Assembly: GCF_013488205.1 (NCBI RefSeq)
Contig: NZ_CP040908.1
Span: 2,730,001 to 2,794,000, forward strand
Direction: 5' to 3'
Origin: Empedobacter falsenii
Lineage (GTDB): Bacteria; Bacteroidota; Bacteroidia; Flavobacteriales; Weeksellaceae
Length of the DNA stretch: 64,000 nt
Shown here: piece after piece, positions 33,474 through 42,729 of the stretch
Numbering within the stretch: position 1 is the first letter of the stretch
Layout of the letters: the number at the start of each line of letters is the position of its first letter
Notes under the pieces: model-generated
Seen by the model: the letters and a program-made list of their open reading frames with translations, nothing else
Database searches by the model: none
What the model was told of the DNA's origin: nothing
Program-made: the position numbers and the translations under genes

Positions 33474-34139
33474 ATGAAAAACGTAGGAGAAGAATTTAAA
33501 AAATATGCGCTGTTAGACAAAGGAATTAGCTCTTTACATATGGATAGCTACATCCAAAATACAACGCCTTACATCGTTGAAGAAAGAAAATTGAACGTTG
33601 CACAAATGGACGTTTTCTCTCGTTTGATGATGGACAGAATCATCTTTTTAGGAACAGGAATCGATGATCAAATTGCCAATATTATTCAAGCGCAATTATT
33701 GTTCTTAGAAAGTGTGGATGCGACAAAAGACATTCAGATTTATGTTAACTCACCAGGTGGTGGTGTTTATGCTGGATTAGGAATTTACGATACAATGCAG
33801 TTAGTAAAACCAGACGTTGCAACAATTTGTACAGGAATGGCAGCTTCTATGGGAGCAGTTTTATTATGTGCAGGTGCAGCAGGAAAACGTTCGGCTCTTA
33901 AACATTCTCGCGTGATGATTCACCAACCTTTAGGAGGTGCTCAAGGACAAGCTACTGATATGGAAATTACATTAAAGGAAATCTTGAAATTGAAAAAAGA
34001 ATTATACGATATTCTTGCAACTCATTCTGGTCAAACTTTCGAGCAAATCGAAAAAGATGGTGAACGTGATTACTGGATGACTTCACAAGAAGCAAAAGAA
34101 TATGGAATGATTGACGAAGTTTTATTACCTCGTAAATAA
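33474..34139 (+). CDS. clpP: ATP-dependent Clp protease proteolytic subunit
   Basis: A 221-residue serine protease forming the 14-mer barrel. The catalytic Ser is in [16 protein letters not shown], the His in [13 protein letters not shown], and the Asp lies in the [15 protein letters not shown] region. [20 protein letters not shown] is also standard. The N-terminus ([20 protein letters not shown]) is longer than in E. coli and includes a probable propeptide. Co-transcribed with tig; clpX follows after a terminator and a new promoter. Confidence 0.97.
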   Translation: MKNVGEEFKKYALLDKGISSLHMDSYIQNTTPYIVEERKLNVAQMDVFSRLMMDRIIFLGTGIDDQIANIIQAQLLFLESVDATKDIQIYVNSPGGGVYAGLGIYDTMQLVKPDVATICTGMAASMGAVLLCAGAAGKRSALKHSRVMIHQPLGGAQGQATDMEITLKEILKLKKELYDILATHSGQTFEQIEKDGERDYWMTSQEAKEYGMIDEVLLPRK

Positions 34140-34161
34140 TTTTAAATTCAATACAAATACA

Positions 34162-34197
34162 AAAAAAGGATACTCAAAAATTTGAGTATCCTTTTTT
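34162..34197 (+). terminator. Terminator after clpP
   Basis: A 17-base stem AAAAAAGGATACTCAAA / TTTGAGTATCCTTTTTT with a 2-base centre (some inner pairs will open to form the loop). A second small hairpin, TTACAAAT (34201-34208) with ATTTGTAA (34217-34224), follows directly. The rest of the gap to 34346 is AT-rich and shows nothing else. Confidence 0.9.
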
Positions 34198-34346
34198 CAT
34201 TTACAAATACTTAAAAATTTGTAAAACAATAAGAATGAAGCATAAAAAACAATAATCTAAAATAAGATAATTTCATCCTTTATTTTACCATAATTTATAC
34301 TGATAGAAATTAACAAATAAATATTTTCTATCTAAAAGAAAATAAA

Positions 34347-34354
34347 TACCTTTG
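34347..34354 (+). promoter_or_regulatory. -7 promoter element for clpX
   Basis: TACCTTTG is an exact TAnnTTTG match, 22 bases before the TTG start at 34377, which predicts a leader of about 15 bases and supports that start. Confidence 0.6.
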
Positions 34355-34376
34355 CATCTTAATTAAGTATAGAAAA

Positions 34377-35525
34377 TTGGAAGAAAATAAGTGCTCTTTT
34401 TGCGGAAAAAGCAGAAACGAAGTAAATATTTTAGTGTCTGGAATCGACGGTAATATTTGTGATAATTGCATAGAACAAGCTCATGGTATAGTTTTAGAAG
34501 AATCGAAATTTAACGAAAATAACAATTTAATAAAACCATTAACGCTAAAATCTCCGAAAGAAATTAAAGAGTTTTTAGATGATTACGTGATTGGTCAAGA
34601 CCAGGCAAAAAAAATATTGTCGGTTGCGGTATACAATCATTACAAAAGAATATTATTAGACAAAGAAAATGATGTAGAGATTGATAAATCTAACGTTATT
34701 TTAGTTGGAGAAACAGGAAGTGGAAAAACATTATTAGCAAAAACAATTGCTAAATTATTGAATGTTCCATTTGCAATCGTTGATGCAACTGTACTTACAG
34801 AAGCTGGATATGTAGGAGAAGATGTAGAAAGTATTTTGACGCGTCTTTTACAATCTGCTGATTATAATGTAGAGCTTGCCGAAAAAGGAATCGTATTTAT
34901 TGATGAAGTAGATAAAATTGCACGTAAAAGTGACAATCCATCTATTACACGTGACGTTTCTGGAGAAGGTGTACAACAAGCTTTGCTTAAAATTTTGGAA
35001 GGAACTATTGTTAACGTGCCACCAAAAGGAGGACGTAAGCATCCTGATCAAAAATTTATAGAAGTTAATACAAAAGATATTTTGTTTGTGGCTGGTGGAG
35101 CTTTTTCTGGAATAGAAAAACACATTGCAGATCGTTTGAAGAAACACGTAATTGGTTTCAAGAATGAGGATCACAAAGAAATCGAAAATCTTTTGGATGA
35201 AGTAAATGCACAAGATTTGAAAAACTTTGGTATCATTCCAGAATTAATTGGACGTTTACCAATTATTACGTATCTTAAAGCATTAGATAAAGAAGCGATG
35301 AGAGCTATTTTGACAGAACCAAAAAACTCTCTAATGAAACAATATACAAAACTTTTTGCCCTAGACGGAAAAGAGCTTGTAGTGACGGACGAAACCCTAA
35401 ATAGAATTGTAGACCGTGCCAATGAACTGGGTTTAGGAGCTCGAGGATTGCGAGCAGTTACGGAAGAAATCTTTACTGATTTAATGTATAACATTAAAGA
35501 TTTACCAGAAAAAGTTATAATATAA
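34377..35525 (+). CDS. clpX: ATP-dependent Clp protease ATP-binding subunit ClpX
   Basis: A 382-residue AAA+ unfoldase that feeds ClpP. The N-terminal zinc-binding domain has Cys pairs CSFC and CDNC (residues 6-9 and about 28-31). Walker A is [13 protein letters not shown], the pore loop is [12 protein letters not shown], Walker B is [13 protein letters not shown], the RKH loop is [11 protein letters not shown], and the ClpP-docking loop is HVIGFKNED. No ATG lies in frame upstream before the promoter, so a TTG start at 34377 is the best reading ([11 protein letters not shown]). The protein ends at LPEKVII, about 25 residues earlier than E. coli ClpX, with no sign of a frameshift. Otherwise typical. 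Confidence 0.94.
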   Translation: MEENKCSFCGKSRNEVNILVSGIDGNICDNCIEQAHGIVLEESKFNENNNLIKPLTLKSPKEIKEFLDDYVIGQDQAKKILSVAVYNHYKRILLDKENDVEIDKSNVILVGETGSGKTLLAKTIAKLLNVPFAIVDATVLTEAGYVGEDVESILTRLLQSADYNVELAEKGIVFIDEVDKIARKSDNPSITRDVSGEGVQQALLKILEGTIVNVPPKGGRKHPDQKFIEVNTKDILFVAGGAFSGIEKHIADRLKKHVIGFKNEDHKEIENLLDEVNAQDLKNFGIIPELIGRLPIITYLKALDKEAMRAILTEPKNSLMKQYTKLFALDGKELVVTDETLNRIVDRANELGLGARGLRAVTEEIFTDLMYNIKDLPEKVII

Positions 35526-35558
35526 TCTATTGTATAGTAACTTATTAATAAATATTTT

Positions 35559-35566
35559 TATATTTG
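35559..35566 (+). promoter_or_regulatory. -7 promoter element for the T9SS cargo gene
   Basis: TATATTTG is an exact TAnnTTTG match, 52 bases before the ATG at 35619. No terminator is seen after clpX, so read-through is also possible. Confidence 0.5.
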
Positions 35567-35618
35567 TAATGAAATTATTTTTTAATTTTAATAAAAACCT
35601 ACCAAAATAACATAATTT

Positions 35619-37544
35619 ATGAAAAAGAATCTACTTGCTTTATTCGTACTTGGTGCGATATATAGCGCTTCTGCGCAAGATACTTATATAGGTAATAAAG
35701 CTATTGTTAAAGTTAACGCTAATACATTGTTTTATAACGGAGGGAATGTTACTTTAAATGCTGATAAACCAATAGTTACTGCAGATACCATAGTCCGTAA
35801 TCAAGGGAATATTCAAATTCAAGGTAATTTCAATAATCCTTCTTCAAGTTCTACAGGAGATGAGTTTATAAACTATTGGTCTGCCCTTAATAATTATGGA
35901 CAAGTTATTATCAATGGTAGCAATTCGTCTACTAAAGGCAAATTAACAATGCAAAAGAAGTCAGTGAATTCGGCTTCTATTCAACAATATCCTATGTCTA
36001 TTCCTTATCAAGGAAATGTAGAAACTATTAGTAATTCATTTATTGGTACAAATTTTAGAGGAAATTGTCAAGTTGATCAATTATGTAATCAACGTAGTTG
36101 GATGACATTATTTATTTGGAATAATCATAACATTGTAAATGATGCTGTTGTAACTGGAACTACCTTAAAACCTGGTAGCTATTACTTATTAAATATTATT
36201 TCTAACACAGGTTTAAATACTTTTTTTGATGGAAATAAAAAGGTTACTTATAGAGGTGTACCAGCTCCAGAAAAAGCTACTTTTTCTAATTTAACAACTG
36301 TTATTCCTAATTCTACAGATACTGCTTTTCCTACTTTACCTTACTCTGATTGGAAAAATCTAACGAATAAATATAACGAGTTGTATTGGACTTATTTAGG
36401 TACAAATGATGGTGATTTTACATCTAAAACATTTGGAAAAAATATGTTTAGATTTGGAAATCCATTTACATCAAATATTGATTTATCAGTTGTCTCAAAT
36501 TGGTTAACTTTTAATAGTGGTTCATCTACTAAGAATTTTGAGGTCATAAAATTAGCTCCAGGTTATACCCATAATTGGACTAATAATGGAGGTTCTTCTA
36601 ATAATAGTACAGGACAAACTCAATATCTAAGTGCTACTTATACAAATAATGTTTGGGCTGGTAGTGCTGAAGCTGTTTTAGTTAGACCATTTGAAATGTT
36701 TAGACTAAAATTTAATCCTACTGATGATAAATTAGTAAACATAAATGTTAATTTAGATACTAATATCAAAACATTTAATCAATCAGCATCAGCAACAAGT
36801 GGTAGTTTATCTAAATCTTCTAATCAGTTCTATCAATTAGAAATTGCATTAGTTGATCAAGATGATAATATTCTATCTGAATTAGCATATTTATCTACAA
36901 GTAATGACTTTGAAACTGGTGCTAATTTTAATAAAGGATACGGCTCTAAAATGTCTTTATATGAAGAAGATACTAATGGTGATATTATTTATAATGCAGA
37001 AACATTAGTTAATACTTTTAATACAGATTACATAGCTAAACCATTGCATTTAAACTTATATGACCTTTCAAAAGACAAAGAAATTAAGTTAAAATTTAAT
37101 TTGAAAGAAAATAATATATTCGAAAATAATATTCAAAATTTAAGTGATGGGAGCTCGTTTTATGTTTATGATAAATTAAACAAAACATATACTGAAATTG
37201 ATTCTTCTACAGAAATTAAATTTTATTTTGATAAAGACTTATCTGATAGATTCACTTTCTTTTGGAAAGAGACTCCAAATAAATTAGCCACAGATGATTT
37301 AAGTAAATCACAAGCTACTATAGTATATAAATATAATACTAATTCATATAAACTAAGATTTGAAAAGTCGAAGACATCAGTTGACTTCGAAATATATAAT
37401 TTAGCTGGTGCTAAAATTGGATCACAATCAAAAGTTAGTACTCAAACAGACGCTAACTTGACTTTCCCTACTAAAGGTATGTATGTCATTAAAGTTATTT
37501 ATAATGATGGAAGTACAAAAAGTTTAAAAGTTTTAGTTGATTAA
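35619..37544 (+). CDS. Secreted protein with type IX secretion sorting domain
   Basis: A 641-residue exported protein. The signal peptide is MKKNLLALFVLGAIYSASAQ. Residues 20-560 are rich in Asn, Ser, Thr and Tyr with beta-strand-like repeats and no recognised enzyme motif. The last 75 residues (SYKLRFEKSKTSVDFEIYNL, then GMYVIKVIYNDGSTKSLKVL) match the type A C-terminal sorting domain of T9SS cargo, including the G-x-Y-x-x-K-x strand. It would be exported and anchored at the cell surface, perhaps as a structural or adhesive protein. It is followed by a small membrane protein gene after 22 bases. Confidence 0.85.
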   Translation: MKKNLLALFVLGAIYSASAQDTYIGNKAIVKVNANTLFYNGGNVTLNADKPIVTADTIVRNQGNIQIQGNFNNPSSSSTGDEFINYWSALNNYGQVIINGSNSSTKGKLTMQKKSVNSASIQQYPMSIPYQGNVETISNSFIGTNFRGNCQVDQLCNQRSWMTLFIWNNHNIVNDAVVTGTTLKPGSYYLLNIISNTGLNTFFDGNKKVTYRGVPAPEKATFSNLTTVIPNSTDTAFPTLPYSDWKNLTNKYNELYWTYLGTNDGDFTSKTFGKNMFRFGNPFTSNIDLSVVSNWLTFNSGSSTKNFEVIKLAPGYTHNWTNNGGSSNNSTGQTQYLSATYTNNVWAGSAEAVLVRPFEMFRLKFNPTDDKLVNINVNLDTNIKTFNQSASATSGSLSKSSNQFYQLEIALVDQDDNILSELAYLSTSNDFETGANFNKGYGSKMSLYEEDTNGDIIYNAETLVNTFNTDYIAKPLHLNLYDLSKDKEIKLKFNLKENNIFENNIQNLSDGSSFYVYDKLNKTYTEIDSSTEIKFYFDKDLSDRFTFFWKETPNKLATDDLSKSQATIVYKYNTNSYKLRFEKSKTSVDFEIYNLAGAKIGSQSKVSTQTDANLTFPTKGMYVIKVIYNDGSTKSLKVLVD

Positions 37545-37566
37545 GCCTAACCTAACAATAGATATT

Positions 37567-37818
37567 ATGAATATAATCAAGTTACTTATAATTTCAACAC
37601 TTTTTGCTTCAAATTTATTATTTGCTAGCAATACAAGTGGAGCAAATGAAACAATTAATACAGACGTAGCCCCACCAACTCCTTATGCTAGAGAAAATGA
37701 CGGAATAGGTGGCAACGGTCCAACACCTATTGATGATTACGCACCTATTTTAATTGTTACAGCTGTAACAATTGCAGGCTATTTTTCCTACAGACAAAGA
37801 CAAATTATTAAAAAATAA
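37567..37818 (+). CDS. Small signal-peptide protein with one C-terminal membrane helix
   Basis: An 83-residue protein starting MNIIKLLIISTLFASNLLFA with a signal peptide ending near FAS, a Pro/Gly/Asp-rich middle (APPTPYARENDGIGG, GPTPIDDYAP), a membrane helix (ILIVTAVTIAGYFSY) and a basic end RQRQIIKK. The ATG at 37567 is preferred because the upstream extension overlaps the previous gene. Proteins of this plan, with a P-IDDY-P motif before a helix, occur next to T9SS cargo genes in Flavobacteria as far as I recall; the function is not known to me. A terminator follows. Confidence 0.75.
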   Translation: MNIIKLLIISTLFASNLLFASNTSGANETINTDVAPPTPYARENDGIGGNGPTPIDDYAPILIVTAVTIAGYFSYRQRQIIKK

Positions 37819-37830
37819 ATTCATACTTTT

Positions 37831-37860
37831 AAACCTCAATCAATTGATTGAGGTTTTTTT
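37831..37860 (+). terminator. Palindromic terminator after the small membrane protein
   Basis: A 26-base perfect palindrome (AAACCTCAATC to GATTGAGGTTT) followed by further Ts. It lies 12 bases past the stop at 37818 and just upstream of the next start. Confidence 0.88.
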
Positions 37861-37877
37861 ATTATATCAAACAAACT

Positions 37878-39173
37878 ATGAAAAATAAATTTATACTACC
37901 GCTTGTTGTTTTAGGAAGTTCTGTTTTTGGACAGTTTAACGTTTCTGGACAAATAGAAAATTATGCTAACAAACCTGTTTTGGTTAAGATTTTCGAGAAT
38001 GCCGAAATGAAATTAATCAACAATGCGATTACTGACAACAATGGAAATTTCTCTGTAAAAGTTCCGAAAGCATACAATGGTTTTGTACGTATTGATTTAC
38101 CAACTGGAGAAAATCTTTCGTTATTAACAGATAACAAAAATCTAAAATTCAAAACGGTAAGTGGACAAGAAATGTCTTCTAAGCTTGAAATTTTAGAGGG
38201 AAATACACAAAAAGAATACAATAAAGTTTTAGCTCTTCAACCATTAAATGAAATTCAGAACCAAGTTTTTCCTTATTTAATGCAAATGTATAAACCGACT
38301 GACGAGTTTTATACAGCAATGGTAAAAGAAGATAAACGAATAAAAGAGTTGAAACGTAACGAAAATTTCTCACCATTAATTACCTATATTAATGAGTTGA
38401 ATGATTTGAAACAAAAAGCTCAAACAAATAAAGATACTGAAACCCTAAATGAAATTGTAAATCATTTTGTAAAAGATGATGTACGATTGGAGCAATCTGG
38501 AATCTTTAATGATTTAGTTTTTGCTTATATTAATGGAAAATTAGCTGTTGCTAACAATCAAGATGTAGAAGGAAATTTAATTGCTGCTACAGACGAAATT
38601 TTGGTTAAAACAGATATCAAAACAACAAGAGGTCAAAATGTATTGACAACTATCTTAAACTTTGTTCCTGAAAAAGAATATGCAAATTTTCATAAAAAAT
38701 ACGTAGATAAAGTAAAAGGTTTGACTTCTAACGTAACAGATCAATTGAAAAAGAAAGTAGGACAAAGCGCTTCTATGCAAGCAGGAAGTAAAGTTCCAAA
38801 TATCACTTTTCCTCAACCTATTAACGGAAAAAAATCGTTGTATGATATCAAAGCAGATCAAAAATTAATTGTTTTCTGGGCTTCTTGGTGTCCTGCTTGT
38901 CAACAAGAAATCCCGCATATTAAAGAGTTTTATAAGAACTTTAAATCAAAAGGAGGAGAAATTGTTGCCATTTCTTTAGACTACGATCAAACAGCGTTTA
39001 ATAGCGCTACAAAAGATTTACCTTGGTACAATTATACTGATCTTTTGAGATGGGATTCACCAATCGCAGCTGAGTTTGGAATAGAGTCTACTCCTACTCT
39101 AATTTTGGTTGATAAAGACAACAAATTAATTAAGAAAGTTCATCATATTTCTGAGTTAGAAGTATCGAAATAA
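37878..39173 (+). CDS. TlpA-like thioredoxin-domain protein with N-terminal DUF4369-like region
   Basis: A 431-residue periplasmic or lipid-anchored redox protein. I chose ATG 37878 (MKNKFILPLVVLGSSVFGQ), giving a signal peptide; the longer reading starts inside the terminator. Residues 20-120 (NVSGQIENYANKPVLVKIFE, NNAITDNNGNFSVKVPKAYN) resemble the beta-rich DUF4369 seen at the start of Bacteroidota TlpA proteins. A helical middle follows. The thioredoxin domain is at about 295-431 with the active site WASWCPACQQEIPHIKEF (CPAC). It probably reduces disulfides of envelope proteins or c-type cytochrome precursors. Likely a single-gene unit. Confidence 0.9.
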   Translation: MKNKFILPLVVLGSSVFGQFNVSGQIENYANKPVLVKIFENAEMKLINNAITDNNGNFSVKVPKAYNGFVRIDLPTGENLSLLTDNKNLKFKTVSGQEMSSKLEILEGNTQKEYNKVLALQPLNEIQNQVFPYLMQMYKPTDEFYTAMVKEDKRIKELKRNENFSPLITYINELNDLKQKAQTNKDTETLNEIVNHFVKDDVRLEQSGIFNDLVFAYINGKLAVANNQDVEGNLIAATDEILVKTDIKTTRGQNVLTTILNFVPEKEYANFHKKYVDKVKGLTSNVTDQLKKKVGQSASMQAGSKVPNITFPQPINGKKSLYDIKADQKLIVFWASWCPACQQEIPHIKEFYKNFKSKGGEIVAISLDYDQTAFNSATKDLPWYNYTDLLRWDSPIAAEFGIESTPTLILVDKDNKLIKKVHHISELEVSK

Positions 39174-39179
39174 TAACGA

Positions 39180-39213
39180 AAAAGCTACATTGATTTTCAA
39201 TGTAGCTTTTTTA
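39180..39213. terminator. Bidirectional terminator between the TlpA-like gene and rodA
   Basis: A 14-base perfect stem AAAAGCTACATTGA / TCAATGTAGCTTTT with a TTT loop lies in the gap between convergent genes. T runs follow on the plus strand, and A-rich flanks give T runs on the minus strand. Confidence 0.88.
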
Positions 39214-39230
39214 TTTTATTGAATTATTTT

Positions 39231-40775
39231 CTAAATAAATCCTTGACTGTTCTTGTAATGAATGATTAGGAAAATTCCGATCAGAATAGTGAATCCCCAC
39301 AACGAACTTCCTCCATAACTAAAGAATGGTAGCGGAATACCAACTGTTGGGAAAAGCCCAATTACCATTGCAATATTGATAAAGAAATGGAAAAATAAAA
39401 TAGAGGCGACTGCATATCCATAAAATCGTGCAAATCTATTTTTTTGATGTTCGGCTAAGAAAAATAATCGTCCAACAAAAATTGCGTAGACAATTACCAA
39501 AGCTGTACTTCCTATGAAACCCCACTCCTCTCCAACTGCTGTAAAAATGTAATCGGTTTGTTGTTCTGGTACAAATCTTCCTTTTTTAATAGTTCCTTGA
39601 TTGTAACCTTTTCCATATAATTCGCCCGAACCAATCGCTGTTTTCGCATACAATAAATTATATCCCGAAGTATCACGATACTTTGCTTCTCCTTCGTACA
39701 AAACCATCACACGCTCTTTTTGGTGTTTGGGTAATTTCTCAAAAATGATCGGAGAAATAAAACTAACCGTGCTTGCAAATAATAACAACACAATAGACGC
39801 AATAATACTAAAATTCAGAACATTTGCAGCTAATCCAGATTGTGTTTTGAATGGCGAATCATTAATTTCTTTTTGTTCGGTTAATTTTAAAATTAAAACT
39901 GGAATAATTGATATAAAGAATCCTATCAATCCAAAGAAAGTTGTATTAAAAAATATTGGTTCTGAGAAAAATAAGGAACGCATTGGAAATAAATGTCCGA
40001 AAGATTCGCGTGTTTCCTCAGATAAATCTTCAACCAAATAACAAATTCCAATCAATAATAAAAAGAAAATTGATAAGCCGATTAAAACACCATGCATTGC
40101 ATCAACTACATTCTGATTATAATTGAAAGCTAAGATTAATAACGCAATTGTCAGAATTATAAATCCAAAAACTAATAAAACATAAAAAGGAATTTGTACA
40201 ATCGAAATCAAGAAAATGATTAATAATATGATTGGCGCTAAAATTATCCACGGATTAAGTCCTTCTCTGTACAAAGCAATACTTAATGAACAGAAAATAA
40301 TTACTGATCCTAAATCGGGTTGTAAAAGAATTAAAACTACTGGTATTGCGATAATCAACAATATTTTTCCTATAAAACCTAAGTCTTTTAGATTTGCATT
40401 TGAATGATTGATAAAATTAGCAATCAACAAAGCTGTACCAATCTTAGCAAATTCGGCTGGTTGCAAACTCAGAGGACCAAAACGATACCACGCTTTTGCA
40501 CCATTAATTTCCTTTCCAACAATCAAAACTCCGACGAGTAAAACGAGGGAAATGATATAAAAGACAGGACTATAAATTTCGAAAAAATTACGGTTGTTTC
40601 CACTCGCAATTATCAAAATCAATATCATCACCACCCCAAGTCCAAACCAAATTAGCTGTTTTACACCTAAATCTGGATTGACACTATACACATTCATAAT
40701 CCCGAAAGTTACTATCAGAAACCCTAGGATCAGTACGGTCCAATCAATTCCTTTTAGTAATCTGCTTTGGCTCAT
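39231..40775 (-). CDS. rodA: Rod shape-determining peptidoglycan glycosyltransferase RodA
   Basis: A 514-residue SEDS polymerase that extends glycan strands in the elongasome with PBP2. Conserved pieces are NGAKAWYRFGPLSLQPAEFA (85-110), ILLQPDLGSVIIF (150-160), the catalytic-Asp loop FVPEQQTDYIFTAVGEEWGF with Asp408, and IGLFPTVGIPLPFFSYGGSS (472-490). Length is well above the usual 370-420 because of an extra segment at about 205-345 that carries further hydrophobic stretches and a charged loop (VEDLSEETRESFGH). Its start overlaps the PBP2 stop by 32 bases. Last gene of the mre operon. Confidence 0.95.
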   Translation of the reverse strand: MSQSRLLKGIDWTVLILGFLIVTFGIMNVYSVNPDLGVKQLIWFGLGVVMILILIIASGNNRNFFEIYSPVFYIISLVLLVGVLIVGKEINGAKAWYRFGPLSLQPAEFAKIGTALLIANFINHSNANLKDLGFIGKILLIIAIPVVLILLQPDLGSVIIFCSLSIALYREGLNPWIILAPIILLIIFLISIVQIPFYVLLVFGFIILTIALLILAFNYNQNVVDAMHGVLIGLSIFFLLLIGICYLVEDLSEETRESFGHLFPMRSLFFSEPIFFNTTFFGLIGFFISIIPVLILKLTEQKEINDSPFKTQSGLAANVLNFSIIASIVLLLFASTVSFISPIIFEKLPKHQKERVMVLYEGEAKYRDTSGYNLLYAKTAIGSGELYGKGYNQGTIKKGRFVPEQQTDYIFTAVGEEWGFIGSTALVIVYAIFVGRLFFLAEHQKNRFARFYGYAVASILFFHFFINIAMVIGLFPTVGIPLPFFSYGGSSLWGFTILIGIFLIIHYKNSQGFI

Positions 40776-42729
40776 GTTTTAGTTTTGTTGAATCTTTTTT
40801 TAATTTTAAACTATCTATTTTACTTCCGATCGAATCCTTTTTTACTGGTTCTACGTATAATCCTTTTCTTTTTAGATAATCTATCCATTGACGACGATAT
40901 TCGCCTTGTAGATTACCATTTTTCATACGTTGCACTAACGCAGGACGTTTTATTGTATCTGTTACATACAATTCAGCAATCAAACTCGCCATTGGTCCAG
41001 CATAAGTTGTACCCCAAGAACCATTCTCTACAATTGCAGCAATCGCAATTTTTGGTTTATCTGCTGGAGCAAACAATACAAATAATGAGTGATCTTGTCC
41101 ATGAGAATTTTGAGAAGTTCCGGTTTTACCAAATTGTACAAAAGAACTTGTATCAAAACTACGAGCTGTACCCATTGTAAATACATTACGCATTCCGCGT
41201 TGAATGATGTCAAAATGTTTTGGATCAACCAATGTATTTTTTTTCACCATATAGGTAGAATCTGTCAATGGTTTTCCATCAATACTATGTACAATATGCG
41301 GTGTATAGAAAAATCCTTTATTAGCAATAATTGCTGTATAATTAGCCATTTGTAGCGGAGTTGTATTAATATCTCCTTGTCCCATACCATTAAAAATAAT
41401 ACGGTAAGGATTCCAAACACCTTCTCCAAAACGATTGTCGTAAAACTCAGCTGTCGGAATAAGACCTTTGCTACCAACAGGTAAATCTGTTCCCATAAAT
41501 TTTCCTAATCCGAAACTATTCAAAATGGAAGCCCATTCGTTAATTCCTACACTATAATCGTTTGGATCTTTACGAACAATATCTCGGTAAGCCTCTGAGA
41601 AAAAGTTATTACACGATTTTCCAATCGCATGTTCTAGACCTTGTGGTGTATAATACATTCCACAGTGACAACCAATATGCATACGTCCATAACGGAAACC
41701 ATGTTTACAAACATACGTTGTCTTTTCTGTCATCGTTCCCATTTGTAAACCAGCCAAAGCCGTTACCATTTTGAATGTAGAACCAGGAGGATAAGTTCCT
41801 TGTAAGGCTCTATCATAAGTTGGACGAGCAATAGAATCGTTGATTAATGCACTTCTCAACTTTGTATTCAAATAATCATTTGGATTAATTGTAGGTGCAG
41901 ATGCTAAAGCCAAAATTTCACCATTATTAGGATCAAGTGCGACAATTGCCCCACGCTTATTTTGAAGCATTTGTTCTGCTAATTCTTGCAATCTATAATC
42001 AATTGTCAAATGAACTGTTTTTCCACTTTTTACAGGTCTATCATAATCTCCATTTTTATATGGACCAACAACGTTCATTGTTCGATCTACAATCCAGTTT
42101 TTTACACCTTTTACTCCACGCAAATCTTTTTCATACGATTTCTCAACTCCGGCAATTCCTACTAAATCTCCAGGTTGATAATAGGTAGAATCTGTTTTGA
42201 TATAGGATTGATTGGCCTCATTTATATAGCCTAGTATATTTCCTGCAGAATTTACCATGTACTTACGTTCAGGACGTTTGATGATACTAAACGCTGGATA
42301 CAAATACAATTGCTCTTGCATACGAGCAAAATTCTCGCGCGAAATATTCTTTAAAAAAGGATATGGAGATAATTTTTTGTAATCTTTTGCAGTTACAATT
42401 TTATCTAAAATAGAATCAAATTGTTGTGTAGAAATTCCAATCATTTTAGAGAATTTAGGCTTATCAAAACCATTCATATATTCTCCATAACTGTCAATTA
42501 ATTTTCCTGGAATAACATCTAATTCGTACGAATAGGTATTACTCACCAACAATTTTCCGTTTCGATCAAGAATATCACCACGATTGGGATAAATGATTTC
42601 TTGCTTGATCGACGTATTAAATGCATTTAACGTATAACGATCTGTAAATAATTGCAAATACGCTAAACGTCCTATAAATAGAAACACTATAAACAGGATG
42701 AGTGCATAAACAACCATCAACTTTTTCAT
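40744..42729 (-). CDS. mrdA: Penicillin-binding protein 2
   Basis: A 661-residue class B PBP making peptide cross-links during side-wall growth. One N-terminal membrane helix (LMVVYALILFIVFLFIGRLA), the dimerisation or pedestal region with EIIYPNRGDILDRNGKLLV, and the transpeptidase domain with SxxK Ser317-Thr-Phe-Lys320 in GTYPPGSTFKMVTA, SxN in GKSCNNFF and KTG in FGKTGTSQNSHGQ. It overlaps mreD by 4 bases (ATGA) and rodA by 32 bases. A Lys/Asp-rich C-terminal tail follows the catalytic domain. Confidence 0.96.
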   Translation of the reverse strand: MKKLMVVYALILFIVFLFIGRLAYLQLFTDRYTLNAFNTSIKQEIIYPNRGDILDRNGKLLVSNTYSYELDVIPGKLIDSYGEYMNGFDKPKFSKMIGISTQQFDSILDKIVTAKDYKKLSPYPFLKNISRENFARMQEQLYLYPAFSIIKRPERKYMVNSAGNILGYINEANQSYIKTDSTYYQPGDLVGIAGVEKSYEKDLRGVKGVKNWIVDRTMNVVGPYKNGDYDRPVKSGKTVHLTIDYRLQELAEQMLQNKRGAIVALDPNNGEILALASAPTINPNDYLNTKLRSALINDSIARPTYDRALQGTYPPGSTFKMVTALAGLQMGTMTEKTTYVCKHGFRYGRMHIGCHCGMYYTPQGLEHAIGKSCNNFFSEAYRDIVRKDPNDYSVGINEWASILNSFGLGKFMGTDLPVGSKGLIPTAEFYDNRFGEGVWNPYRIIFNGMGQGDINTTPLQMANYTAIIANKGFFYTPHIVHSIDGKPLTDSTYMVKKNTLVDPKHFDIIQRGMRNVFTMGTARSFDTSSFVQFGKTGTSQNSHGQDHSLFVLFAPADKPKIAIAAIVENGSWGTTYAGPMASLIAELYVTDTIKRPALVQRMKNGNLQGEYRRQWIDYLKRKGLYVEPVKKDSIGSKIDSLKLKKDSTKLKHEPKQITKRN

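Noticed and set aside
35525-35560. Frameshift at the end of clpX hiding its tail
   Set aside because: Other frames after the stop give no residues resembling a ClpX C-terminus and soon stop.
37848-37877. Upstream start for the TlpA-like protein
   Set aside because: It lies within the terminator palindrome; ATG 37878 gives a clean signal peptide.
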